A stretch of DNA of 30,619 nt from JAWVEV01 sp033856535 (GTDB lineage Bacteria; Actinomycetota; Thermoleophilia; Miltoncostaeales; Miltoncostaeaceae). Below are positions 10,750 through 18,736 of the stretch, piece after piece. Made by a program: the position numbers and the translations under genes. The notes beneath the pieces were generated by a model, which made no database searches, had not been told where the DNA came from, and saw only the letters and a program-made list of their open reading frames with translations. The DNA lies in assembly GCA_033856535.1 (NCBI GenBank), contig JAWVEV010000024.1:1-30619 (forward strand), in the 5' to 3' direction. Numbering within the stretch: position 1 is the stretch's first letter; every line of letters starts with the position of its first letter.

Positions 10750-11139
10750 TCAGGCCGCTTCGCGCATGAGGTCGACGGCGGTCTCGGTGGCTTCCTCGAG
10801 GCCGAGGATGCCGGTGACCTCGCGCTCGCCGCGGCGGGCGGCCCAGCGGCCGTCGCCGAGGTAGCGGACCTCGCCGGCGCCGTCCCCGACGAGGGCGAGG
10901 GCCACGCCGAACTCGGCGCGCGGGCCGCCGTTCGCGGCCGCGACCCGGCAGCGGGCCCGGCCCTCGGCCATCAGCTCGGCGAGGCCGCCGAGGGCCGTCG
11001 TGCGGGCGGCGCGCAGGCCGCGCACGCCGGCGACGGCCTCGCAGAGGAGCGGCAGCTCCTGCCAGGGCGCGCCGTTCGCGGCGCCGGCCACCAGGGCGGC
11101 CAGGACCACCCGCTCATCGCGCAGGCTCTCGTGGTTCAT
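10750..11139 (-). CDS. Small protein of unknown function (129 residues)
   Basis: The start is fixed by a very strong ribosome site, GAGGAGGTGA, six nt before the ATG; 110 codons open upstream in this frame are Arg/Gly-rich shadow. The product begins MNHESLRDERVVLAALVAGA. It has an Ala/Leu-rich helical first half (ELPLLCEAVAGVRGLRAA and so on) and a probably beta second half (FGVALALVGDGAGEVRYL). No signal peptide or membrane segment is evident, and I recognise no family. It lies 68 nt downstream of another small unknown gene on the same strand and is probably co-transcribed with it. Confidence 0.7.
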   Translation of the reverse strand: MNHESLRDERVVLAALVAGAANGAPWQELPLLCEAVAGVRGLRAARTTALGGLAELMAEGRARCRVAAANGGPRAEFGVALALVGDGAGEVRYLGDGRWAARRGEREVTGILGLEEATETAVDLMREAA

Positions 11140-11207
11140 CCGCGTCACCTCCTCGTCGATCGGGGGCCGGCCCCGCGCGCCGGAGGGCGCGGGGACCAGG
11201 AGATCGG

Positions 11208-11495
11208 TCAGGCGGGGAGCTCGACTCCGCAACGCAGCTCGACCGGCTCGCCGCCATCGGCGAGCCCCTCGCCGGCGCGCCGGGGACCGACCGTGAGGCC
11301 GGCCTCGAGCGGACCGAGGTCCGCGACGCGCATCTTGGCGCGGCAGACCGGCTGGGCGACCGCCGTGAAGGCGGCCTCCGCCCGGCGGATGGCGTCGTCG
11401 CGCGCATCCGCGGCGACGACCACCTCCTCGTGCTGGAAGGGCCCCTGCCAGCCGCTGCTCACGGCCCACAGGCGCAGGTTGGGAGCGGTGCTCAT
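11208..11495 (-). CDS. Small protein of unknown function (95 residues)
   Basis: A short cytoplasmic protein starting MSTAPNLRLWAVSSGWQG, with a central HEEVVVAADARDDAIRRAEA segment. A strand ending in VVVAA followed by a D/E-rich helix with Ala is common in small actinobacterial and phage proteins of unknown role. The ATG was preferred to an in-frame TTG three codons earlier; neither has a clear Shine-Dalgarno. The gene ends 68 nt before the start of the 129-residue gene. No function is proposed. Confidence 0.6.
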   Translation of the reverse strand: MSTAPNLRLWAVSSGWQGPFQHEEVVVAADARDDAIRRAEAAFTAVAQPVCRAKMRVADLGPLEAGLTVGPRRAGEGLADGGEPVELRCGVELPA

Positions 11496-11658
11496 GCCCG
11501 ACAAGGTAGCGGGCCGCCCGGCGCGCGCAACAGGCCCGGTGGCGGGGTCTCGGCCGGCCGGCCGGGCCGGCGGGCCATGGGCCGGCGCCTCTCCCGAGTG
11601 GGCGTGAGCGGGATGACCAGGTCGAGGTGGGCGACGGGCGAGCTCGGGCCGGGCATGG

Positions 11659-13380
11659 TCATGACCGCTCCCCCGGCGGCGGCTCGACCGAGACGTATCG
11701 GGCGTACATGACGCCGCCGGAAACGACGCCGACGGCGCTGATCGGGGCGCCGGTGCCGAACGAGGGCTGCGGGTTCCGGAAGACGACCGGCATCCGATCT
11801 CCCACCTTGAACGGCACGGTGTCGCCGAACGGTCCGTTCCAGCCGGGCTCGGTGATCGTGATCACGCCCAGGTTCGCCGTCTCGAGGGTGCCGATCACCT
11901 TGTCCAGGTAAAAGCTCTGGGGTTCCGGCCACGAGAACGGGAACATCGGTATGCGCTCGGCCAGATCGTTCGCCCGGCGCACCGCCGCCTGGGCGATCCG
12001 CTGGCTGATGAGGAGCTGCCGCGCGCTGACGGTCACGGCGTCGCCTCGGGAGGACCTCGTCGCCTTCTTCGGGAGGATCCCCTCGAGACGGCCGGCCAAG
12101 GTGTTCGCCCGCCGCACCGCGGCTTGCGAGATGCGCTGGTTGATCAGGAGCTGCTCGGTGGTCAGCCTCACGCGGTCCCTGCGCCCTGTGACGGGCTCGG
12201 GGGGCGGCAGTCCGTCGACCCTGGCGGTCAGCGCGTTGAGGCGGCGCACGGCCGCTTGGGAGATGCGCTGGTTGATTCCCAGCTGGTCCGCCGTCAGACG
12301 AACAGGGTCATTCTGCGCCAGCACGGCGGTCGGGACCCGGGTCAGCGTGTGCCCGGATCGGTTGATCACCCAGGCGGTCGACGTGCCGACGGTGACGCCG
12401 ACCGGATCAGGGGGGACCGGAGTGCGCGACCCCACCCCCGAGAGCGGCTGCCGCACGAGGTAGCCGTGGCCGCCCGTTACGGGGAATGTGAGGCCCCACG
12501 CTGCGCCATCCGGTCCGACCTCGAGATCGCGCCAGAAGTTCCCGTCAGAGAGCTCGTAGACCCCCACCTGCTGGCTCGCGTCGCCGTGGCGGACCGTCAA
12601 CGGGCCGTTGCTCTCGTCGATCGAATAGAGCGCGCCGTCATGTGCGGCCAGAAACCAGCCCGAACCCTCCCCTGGCCCGAAGGTCCCGGTCGCGATGTCA
12701 ACCTGGAGCAGCCCGCGACCGGAGTAGGGGGAGGAGGAGGTCGAAACCAGCAGGTCCGTGTCGCCGACCGCCAGCTGCACCAGGCCGACTTCCTCGTCGA
12801 AATGGGGGCCCAGGACGATCCTCTTCGCGATCGTCCCGGTCGTGGGATCGACTTGCGCGAGCGTCCAGTTGTAGCCGGTACTCCCGTCGAGGCGGACCGC
12901 GGGCTCTGGGCGGTCCCCGATGGCCCAGAGGCCGGCGTCGCCGGCGGCGACGTAGCGCGAGGGGAACGGCACCCGGCGGACGATCTTGGCGCGCTCGGGG
13001 TCGATCTGGAGCAGGCTGTCCGGGGCCGGCACGAAGAGGTCCCCGTCGGCCACGGCAAGCGAGGCCGGGATGCTCGTCGAGTTGTCGACGTCACCCTGGG
13101 GGCGGACGTCGGGCGGAAGGGCCACGCTCCTGCCCGTGGGGCGAGCCGTCGACGGATCGACCTCGATGAGGGCGGGCGACCCGCTCTTGAAGAGGAGCAC
13201 CCAGAGGTGGCCGTCGGCGAGAGCCGACACCTGCGGCGTGCCGTTGAGGGTCACGGTCTTCGTTCCCGGCGCGGTCGCGGCGGACGCCGGCCCCGCCAGA
13301 GCCGCCGCGCCGAGACCCATCAGTCCCGCCGCGGCCAGCACCGCCGCCCGCCGGCGGTCCGTTCGGGCCCGGGCCGTCAT
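11659..13380 (-). CDS. Exported protein: propeller-like N-terminal region plus three QLxINQRIxQAAVRR repeats
   Basis: The 573-residue product starts with a long twin-arginine-rich signal peptide (RTDRRRAAVLAAAGLMGLGA) ending ASA-AT near residue 34. Residues about 40-350 are short repeated beta segments such as LIEVDPSTARPTG, LLQIDPERAKIV, LAQVDPTTGTIAK and LLQVDIATGTFG, the look of a Vgb/SMP-30/YncE-type beta-propeller. Residues 358-480 hold three copies, starting at 358, 402 and 447, of a helical unit with core QLxINQRIxQAAVRRxNxL, joined by short linkers. The last 85 residues form a separate beta domain (VIGTLETANLGVITITEPGW and on). The helical repeat is not one I can name. It is divergent from the exported-protein gene at 13548. 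An extracellular, surface-binding role is possible. Confidence 0.85.
   Translation of the reverse strand: MTARARTDRRRAAVLAAAGLMGLGAAALAGPASAATAPGTKTVTLNGTPQVSALADGHLWVLLFKSGSPALIEVDPSTARPTGRSVALPPDVRPQGDVDNSTSIPASLAVADGDLFVPAPDSLLQIDPERAKIVRRVPFPSRYVAAGDAGLWAIGDRPEPAVRLDGSTGYNWTLAQVDPTTGTIAKRIVLGPHFDEEVGLVQLAVGDTDLLVSTSSSPYSGRGLLQVDIATGTFGPGEGSGWFLAAHDGALYSIDESNGPLTVRHGDASQQVGVYELSDGNFWRDLEVGPDGAAWGLTFPVTGGHGYLVRQPLSGVGSRTPVPPDPVGVTVGTSTAWVINRSGHTLTRVPTAVLAQNDPVRLTADQLGINQRISQAAVRRLNALTARVDGLPPPEPVTGRRDRVRLTTEQLLINQRISQAAVRRANTLAGRLEGILPKKATRSSRGDAVTVSARQLLISQRIAQAAVRRANDLAERIPMFPFSWPEPQSFYLDKVIGTLETANLGVITITEPGWNGPFGDTVPFKVGDRMPVVFRNPQPSFGTGAPISAVGVVSGGVMYARYVSVEPPPGERS
11941..12309 (-). repeat. 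Three tandem protein-coding repeats (period 44-45 codons)
   Basis: Units begin at 12309, 12177 and 12042 on the minus strand. The conserved core in each is QL-x-I-(N/S)-Q-R-I-(S/A)-Q-A-A-V-R-R-x-N, about 34 residues with the flanking D-x-V-(R/T)-(L/V) and L-x-x-R. The DNA of the units has diverged at third positions while the protein core is kept, which argues for selection on the protein and for an old duplication. Confidence 0.85.
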
Positions 13381-13458
13381 CGCGCCACTCGAGTCGCCAT
13401 GCGCTCCACTCCATCGGACGCCGTCCCATCCAACCTATGATTCAACGGTAGGTGGCTC

Positions 13459-13487
13459 TTGGGACGAGCCTGTGTGGCGCGTGTAAG
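13459..13487 (+). promoter_or_regulatory. Candidate promoter for the exported-protein gene at 13548
   Basis: TTGGGA (13459-13464) and TGTAAG (13482-13487) are separated by 17 nt in the divergent region between two exported-protein genes. GAAGGA at 13495-13500 follows and could serve as a ribosome site if the GTG at 13512 is the start. On the opposite strand CATAGGTTG near 13433-13441 could be a -10 for the divergent gene. All from sequence resemblance only. Confidence 0.3.
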
Positions 13488-13547
13488 AAGGATCGAAGGA
13501 ACCGCGCGGCCGTGACGTGGTCCCGTGCCGGCGGCGAAAGTACTGCG

Positions 13548-14441
13548 ATGGAGATGAAGCCCGCCGCACGACGCTTCGAACCCGGTGCTCGGCATGGCGG
13601 GGATCGCGTCCCGCCCGCCGGGGAGCGCCGCACGAGGAGCGTTGCGATCCCCGGGGCGGTGGTCGTCGCCGCGCTCGTCGCCTGGGTCGGCTCCGCCGAC
13701 CCCCGGGCCGAGGCGTCCTGCATCCAGAGCGTCACGTACCTCGGCGCCCCGTTCTACGGCGTCGGCCGGACCGGCGCCGCCGATGTTGGAGCTCGCGTGG
13801 GGGTCGGCACGATCCCGGCCTGCAACGACGTGGTGTATCCACCCGGGACGCCCAAGCCCCCGGAGGAGCAGCCGGCCTCGGTCACCGTCCACAGGGTGCG
13901 CGGCGTGGCGCCGAGGCTCGGCGTCGCCCTGCCGGAGGCGAACGGTCGGGCCGGCCTCATGGTCCTCGCCGAGGGCCCGTGCCCGCTGGGACCGGTCGAG
14001 CGCGCCCTGGCGTGTCTGCGCCGCGAGACGAGGCGGCTCGTCCAAGGCCCCTCACTCATCGCGCCGCCGAGTGCCCAAGCGGGCCAGGTGATTCTCCTGA
14101 CCGTGCGAATCCGGGACCGAAGGTTGCGTCGCTCCGCGGTGCACGGCTTGGACTCGTACTTTCAGCGCCGGGTCGACGGCAGATGGCGCTCGCTCTTCCA
14201 GATGCAGCACCCCATTGACGACTCGGCCGATCCCCCGGATCCGGGTCCCGTGGACGTCGTGGTGCGCACGCTCGGGCTGCCGGCGGGGCGGGCCTTCGCG
14301 GTCCGTCTGCCCGTGGTTGCCGCCGGGCAGTACCGCATCGCCAAGTCGGTGATGGTCGGCGGGCGGGAACGCTGGCTCTACGCGCCGATCACCGTCCAGC
14401 GGGTGGGTCAGGGCCTGATGTTGACGGCCAGAGGCGTCTGA
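13548..14441 (+). CDS. Exported protein of unknown function
   Basis: The 297-residue product has a late hydrophobic signal segment (SVAIPGAVVVAALVAWVGSA after RRTR) with probable cleavage near AEA-SC. The mature protein starts with a cysteine-containing beta segment (SCIQSVTYLGAPFYGVG) and a second cysteine (IPACNDVVYPPG). It ends with beta-rich stretches (GQVILLTVRIRDRRL, GQYRIAKSVMVGG). No lipobox is present because the residues before the cysteine are E-A-S. I recognise no named family. An in-frame GTG at 13512 is an alternative start. It is divergent from the repeat-containing exported protein and convergent with the siderophore operon, 17 nt from the end of the glutamine-synthetase-like gene. 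Confidence 0.75.
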   Translation: MEMKPAARRFEPGARHGGDRVPPAGERRTRSVAIPGAVVVAALVAWVGSADPRAEASCIQSVTYLGAPFYGVGRTGAADVGARVGVGTIPACNDVVYPPGTPKPPEEQPASVTVHRVRGVAPRLGVALPEANGRAGLMVLAEGPCPLGPVERALACLRRETRRLVQGPSLIAPPSAQAGQVILLTVRIRDRRLRRSAVHGLDSYFQRRVDGRWRSLFQMQHPIDDSADPPDPGPVDVVVRTLGLPAGRAFAVRLPVVAAGQYRIAKSVMVGGRERWLYAPITVQRVGQGLMLTARGV

Positions 14442-14458
14442 GCGAGGGCTGATCCGCG

Positions 14459-15808
14459 TCAGAGGCGCCCGAAGCCCCGCTCGCGCTCCCAGTCGGTGAC
14501 CGCCGCCGCGAAGGCGTCCGCCTCCGCCCGTGCCGCCGCCGTGTAGTGGTCCACCACCTCGTCGCCGAGCGCCGTCCGCGCGATCGCGCTCGCCGAGAAG
14601 CGGTCCGCCGCCTCATCCAGCGACGCCGGCAGGCGCGCGCCTTTCCCCTCGCCCGGCGCGGGCAGGTCCAGGCCGCGCTCGATGCCGTGCAGGCCGGCCG
14701 CGATCATCGCCGCCACCGCCATGTACGGGTTCGCGTCGGCCCCGGGCACGCGGTGCTCGATCCGGAGCGAGGTTCCGCGTCCCACCACCCGCACCGCCCG
14801 CGTCCGGTCGTCCGGGCCCCACGCCACGTGGCTCGGCGCGAACGCTCCGGGGCGCAGACGCTTGTAGGAGTTCACGTTCGGCGCCATCAACAGGGTCAGG
14901 TCGGGGAGGGCCGCCAATTGGCCCGCCACGAACGACCGTCCGAGGGAGGAGAGACCGACCGGGTCGCCCGGGTCCGCCATGACCGGCGTGCCCTCGCGCG
15001 AGCGGACGCTCAGGTGCACGTGGCACGAGCTGCCCTCGCCGGCGTCGTGCTTGGCCATGAAGGTCACGCTCGCGCCCTCGGAGGCCGCCACCTCGCGCGC
15101 CAGCGTCTTGTAGATCGCGTGGTTGTCGCAGGCGGTGAGGGCGTCTTCGTAGCGGAAGACGATCTCGTACTGGCCCGGGTGGCACTCGCCGCGGGCCGAC
15201 TCCAGGCGCAGGCCGCTGCCGATCGCGACGCGGCGGATGCGCCGCGCCAGGCCCTCGAGGTCGCCAAGGCCGCTCAGCGCGTAGTCCACGTTGTGCGGCG
15301 TGGCCGGCGTGAGGTTCCGGTACCCGCGCCGGCGGGCCCGCTCGATCGACTCCTTGAACGCCAGGAACTCCAGCTCGGTCCCCGCCAGGGCGCGCAGACC
15401 CCGTGCGTCCAGGCGCTCCAGCTGGCGCCGCAGCACCTGCCGGGGCGAGACCGCCACCGGCGACCCGTCGGGCCAATGGACGTCGCAGAGGGCCAGCGCG
15501 GTCCGCGGCGCCCACGCCATCCGCCGCAGGGCGTCGGGGTCCGGACGGAGGATGAAGTCGCCGAAGCCGCTCTCGGAGGGCCCGATCGCGCCGGCCTCGA
15601 TCGGGGTCATCTCGACGTCGGCCGAGAGCAGGTAGACGCAGGCCGGGAAGCCCTCCACGAGGGCCTCCTCCAGGAAGTGGCCGGCCTCCAGGCGGGTGCC
15701 CGTGAGGCGCCCCTGCATGTCGACCATGGCGACCGCGACCTCCTCGATCTCGCCCGCGGCGGTCGCCGCGCGCAGCCCGGTCGCGCCGAGGAACCCCTCC
15801 CGCTCCAT
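14459..15808 (-). CDS. Glutamine synthetase-family ligase in siderophore operon
   Basis: The 449-residue protein has the full GS fold. The N-terminal beta-grasp has VAMVDMQGRLTGTRL. The catalytic part has AGTELEFLAF, SARGECHPGQYEI, MAKHDAGEGSSCHVHLSV, NSYKRLRPGAFAPSHVAWG and the late RIEHRVPGADANPYMAVAA. Sequence style and length fit the GlnA3/PuuA/FluG-like group, which ligates the gamma-carboxyl of glutamate to amines other than ammonia, rather than housekeeping GlnA. The gene starts 5 nt after the second IucA/IucC synthetase and is the last gene of the operon. The context therefore suggests glutamylation, or another ATP-driven amide bond, on a diamine or N-hydroxydiamine in the siderophore pathway, or disposal of surplus 1,3-diaminopropane. 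The family is certain, the substrate is not. Confidence 0.9.
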   Translation of the reverse strand: MEREGFLGATGLRAATAAGEIEEVAVAMVDMQGRLTGTRLEAGHFLEEALVEGFPACVYLLSADVEMTPIEAGAIGPSESGFGDFILRPDPDALRRMAWAPRTALALCDVHWPDGSPVAVSPRQVLRRQLERLDARGLRALAGTELEFLAFKESIERARRRGYRNLTPATPHNVDYALSGLGDLEGLARRIRRVAIGSGLRLESARGECHPGQYEIVFRYEDALTACDNHAIYKTLAREVAASEGASVTFMAKHDAGEGSSCHVHLSVRSREGTPVMADPGDPVGLSSLGRSFVAGQLAALPDLTLLMAPNVNSYKRLRPGAFAPSHVAWGPDDRTRAVRVVGRGTSLRIEHRVPGADANPYMAVAAMIAAGLHGIERGLDLPAPGEGKGARLPASLDEAADRFSASAIARTALGDEVVDHYTAAARAEADAFAAAVTDWERERGFGRL

Positions 15809-15813
15809 CGCCC

Positions 15814-17589
15814 TCACGCGGCCAGCGGGCTCGCCACCCGCCCGTGCATGACGTCGAACTCGGCGTCGCGCTCGCTCCGGTCGTGGAACTCGCCGCCCAG
15901 GAGGTGCTCGCGGTTCAGGCAGACCCGCTCGAACGCCGGCGCCGTGAGCTCGAACTGCTCGAAGCGGTCGGCCAGCTCGGGGAACCGCGCCGGGTAGGCC
16001 ACCAGCTCGTCGCGCACCATCGCCCAGAAGGCCTCCTCGGCCACCCCCAGATGGCGCTCCAGGAGGTCGGTCATGAAGCGGAAGTGCCCCACGAACACCG
16101 CGCTCAGGATCGAGTGCCGCAGCTGGCGCGGCTCCCAGCGCAGCAGCACCTCGTCCGCCGCCGGCGGCAGGTCGGCGTACTCGGGGAGCCGGCCCGGCAG
16201 CAGGTTCACGTCCTCGGCGAAGTCCTTGATCGCGACCCGCACCGGCACGTCCCTCTCGTCGTAGAGCACCACCGTGTTCTCGCCGTGCGGGCAGAACGCG
16301 ACCCCGTGGCGCACCAGGTAGTGCAGCAGCGGCCGCAGCAGGGCGGCCAGGAGCCGGCGCAGCCACTCGTCGGCCGGGAGGCCGCTGCGGGCGACCAGCT
16401 CGGCCACCAGCGCCCGCCCGTCCGACCCCACGCTGAGCAGGGCGGCCATCGTGCGCGCCCGCTCGCCGGGCTCGAGCCACGAGGCCACCGGCTGGCGCCA
16501 CACCGCCCCGAGCAGCTCGTGGTAGCGATAGGGCGCGTCCGGGATCGCGTCGAGCACCGGGTGCCGCACGACCGCCGAGGCGACCTCGCCGAGCAGCGCG
16601 ATGCGACATTCGTCGCGCAGGTACGGGTCGCCCTCGCGGACCTTCAGGAGCCACGAGGTGACCACCGGCGCGGCCGCGGTGGCGCGGTGGTCGAGCCCCC
16701 GCCAGACGAGCGTGTTGCGCACCATCAGCGTCGTCTTCACGTCGAAGCGGTCCGGGGCGTCCACGTTTGTCAGCGTGCGCACCGACTGCAGCGGCCGGTA
16801 GCGGTCGGAGCCCTCGCCCAACGGCACCATCCGGCCCTGGGCGATCTCGCCGGCGAAGAGCGGCGCCACCGCCTCGTCCCAGTGGAAGGGGTGGACCGGC
16901 AGCCAACGGTAGGCCTCGGCGCCGGCCCGTCCGGCCAGGGGCGCGCCCAGGCGCCGGCGCTCCTCGTCGCCCAGCTCGCGCGTCAGCAGGGCGTCGTGGT
17001 CGAGCCCGTCGACGCCGGCCGTCGACGCCAGGTCCGGGTGCACCGCGATCCAGCGCAGGCGCAGCGGCCGCGCCGCCTCGGGCGCGTACCCCCCGGCGTC
17101 GGCCGCCGAGAAGCCCATCCGCCCCTTGTTCAGGATGATGCAGGGGTGGCCGGCGCCCTGGCTCTCGAGCTCCACGTAGGGCATGTCGGCGAGCTCGGCC
17201 GCGGTCCGCCCGGCGGCCAGCAGGTGGGCGTCGGCGGCCTGGGTCGAGGTGAGCTCGCGCACCACCTCGGCCGTGTCCGGACCGGACAGGCCCAGGTCGC
17301 CGCGGGCGTCGAGCGCCAGCCGCAGCGGGTCCTCGGCCGCCTGGGTGCTCCCCTCGGCGGCGCGAACCACCGAGCCCTCCTCCACCCGCCACGCCCCGAA
17401 GGCCCCGCGCCGGGCGCGGAAGCGGTACTCGGCGCCGCCCGCCAGCGTCACCGACCAGTCCTGCGGGCCCGCGCCGGGGGCCGGTCGGAGCACCTCCTCG
17501 AAGGCCAGCTCGGCGAGCATCTTGCCCACCAGGGCGCGGCCGGCCGCCCGCCAGCGGGCGGACGCGTCAGCGGGAGAACCTGAGGTCAC
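15814..17589 (-). CDS. IucA/IucC-family NIS siderophore synthetase (second, IucC/RhbF-like)
   Basis: This 591-residue NIS synthetase adenylates a carboxylate of citrate or a citryl intermediate and couples it to an amine or hydroxylamine. ATP- and citrate-binding motifs are visible: GHPCIILNKGRMGFS at about 147-161, LPVHPFHWDE, LQSVRTLTNVDAPDRFDVKT, FCPHGENTVVLYDE and VAIKDFAEDV. The HP-x4-NKGRMGFS form resembles the C-type enzymes (IucC, RhbF, AlcC), which usually perform the last condensation; this subtype call is from memory of the motifs. The GTG start overlaps the end of the exporter gene by 23 nt, and the GS-like gene follows after 5 nt. Length is normal and no key residue is missing. 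Confidence 0.9.
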   Translation of the reverse strand: MTSGSPADASARWRAAGRALVGKMLAELAFEEVLRPAPGAGPQDWSVTLAGGAEYRFRARRGAFGAWRVEEGSVVRAAEGSTQAAEDPLRLALDARGDLGLSGPDTAEVVRELTSTQAADAHLLAAGRTAAELADMPYVELESQGAGHPCIILNKGRMGFSAADAGGYAPEAARPLRLRWIAVHPDLASTAGVDGLDHDALLTRELGDEERRRLGAPLAGRAGAEAYRWLPVHPFHWDEAVAPLFAGEIAQGRMVPLGEGSDRYRPLQSVRTLTNVDAPDRFDVKTTLMVRNTLVWRGLDHRATAAAPVVTSWLLKVREGDPYLRDECRIALLGEVASAVVRHPVLDAIPDAPYRYHELLGAVWRQPVASWLEPGERARTMAALLSVGSDGRALVAELVARSGLPADEWLRRLLAALLRPLLHYLVRHGVAFCPHGENTVVLYDERDVPVRVAIKDFAEDVNLLPGRLPEYADLPPAADEVLLRWEPRQLRHSILSAVFVGHFRFMTDLLERHLGVAEEAFWAMVRDELVAYPARFPELADRFEQFELTAPAFERVCLNREHLLGGEFHDRSERDAEFDVMHGRVASPLAA

Positions 17590-18736
17590 GGGGCTCCTTC
17601 GTGAGGGGTGAGGGGCAGAGCAGCGGGGAGACGGCCGCCGCGACGGCCAGCAGGGCGGCGCCGGCGACCAGCGGCAGCGCCAGCGAGGCCGAGGCCGTGG
17701 CCGCGGCGAGCACGGGCGCCGCCAGGAGGGCGCCGGCGCGGGCGGTCTCGACGGCCGCGAAGCCGGGGCCGGTCGTGCCGACGACCGCGAACATCCGCAG
17801 GTCGAGCGCCACCTGGCCCAGGCCGAGGCCGGCGCCGAACAGGATCCGGGCGCCTGTCATGGTGGTCAGGTCCGGTGCCACCGCCTGCAGCAGCAGGCCG
17901 GCGGCGCTCACGGCCAGCGAGGTCGGCAGCAGGGCCGCGCCCAGCCGCCGGCGCAGCGGCCGCGCCAGGGGCAGCACCGCCAGGGCGGCGGCGCTCGCCA
18001 GCATGAACAGGGCCGCGCCGCCGGCGAGGGACGCCCCCTCGGCCTGCGCCAGCTCGACGTAGAACGGGCGCACGGCGGCCGCCGCCAGCTCGAACAGGAC
18101 CGCGACGGCGGCCACGCCGGCCAGCAGCACGAGGCCGCGGCGGGCGCGGCGCTCCCCGGCCGGGGCCGGCGCCGGCGCCGGCGCGCGCGGCAGCACGCGC
18201 AGCACCAGGACCAGCATGGCGGCGTCCAGCAGCGAGAAGGCGGCGATCCCGAGGCGGGGCTCCGGCAGCGCGAGCACGCCGGCGCCGAGCGCCGTCGAGA
18301 CCGTCAGCGCGGCGTGGAAGAGGGCCGCGAAGGCCACCACGCCCGGGAGGCGGTCGCCGTCGCGCTCGTCCAGCCCGACCAGGGCCGGGTAGGCGAGCAG
18401 GATCGCCGCGCCGCAGGCCACCAGCAGGGCGCTGACGGCGGTGAAGAGCGCGAACGAGGGTGCCGCGGCCAGGGCCAGGTTCAGCGCGATGGCGGCGCCG
18501 AGGCCGGTGGCGACGAGCCGCCAGAGCGGCCACCGCCGGGCGGCCAGTCCCCACAGCGGCAGCGCGATCACGCCCGCCAGCCGGCACACCCAGAGGTAGG
18601 TGCCGGTCGCGTCGAGGTCCTCGATCCCGAACAGCTCGCGAAAGAGCGCCGGGTAGAAGGGGCTGAGCGCGGTCTCGCTGACCAGCAGCATCCCGAGCAC
18701 CAGCGCCAGCACGGGACGCGGCCCGCGCGGGATCAC
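17567..18736 (-). CDS. MFS transporter, probable siderophore exporter
   Basis: The 389-residue protein is hydrophobic throughout with about 12 membrane segments, a short Pro/Ala-rich cytoplasmic loop in the middle (about residues 183-198) and the typical major-facilitator loop after segment 2 (GLAARRWPLWRLVATG). Other segments include ALFHAALTVSTALGAGVL and ARILFGAGLGLGQVALDL. Small MFS pumps sit in most NIS operons and export the finished siderophore; this one lies between the N-hydroxylase and the second synthetase. The GTG start overlaps the hydroxylase stop by 4 nt (GTGA), and the end overlaps the next gene by 23 nt. No uptake system (substrate-binding protein, ABC permease) is present in the window. 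Confidence 0.87.
   Translation of the reverse strand: MIPRGPRPVLALVLGMLLVSETALSPFYPALFRELFGIEDLDATGTYLWVCRLAGVIALPLWGLAARRWPLWRLVATGLGAAIALNLALAAAPSFALFTAVSALLVACGAAILLAYPALVGLDERDGDRLPGVVAFAALFHAALTVSTALGAGVLALPEPRLGIAAFSLLDAAMLVLVLRVLPRAPAPAPAPAGERRARRGLVLLAGVAAVAVLFELAAAAVRPFYVELAQAEGASLAGGAALFMLASAAALAVLPLARPLRRRLGAALLPTSLAVSAAGLLLQAVAPDLTTMTGARILFGAGLGLGQVALDLRMFAVVGTTGPGFAAVETARAGALLAAPVLAAATASASLALPLVAGAALLAVAAAVSPLLCPSPLTKEPRDLRFSR

Noticed and set aside
14459..17392. A 977-codon frame suggesting a fusion of a synthetase-like protein with the GS-like protein
   Set aside because: The first half is an off-frame reading of the IucA/IucC gene; only the part from the ATG at 15808 has GS motifs.
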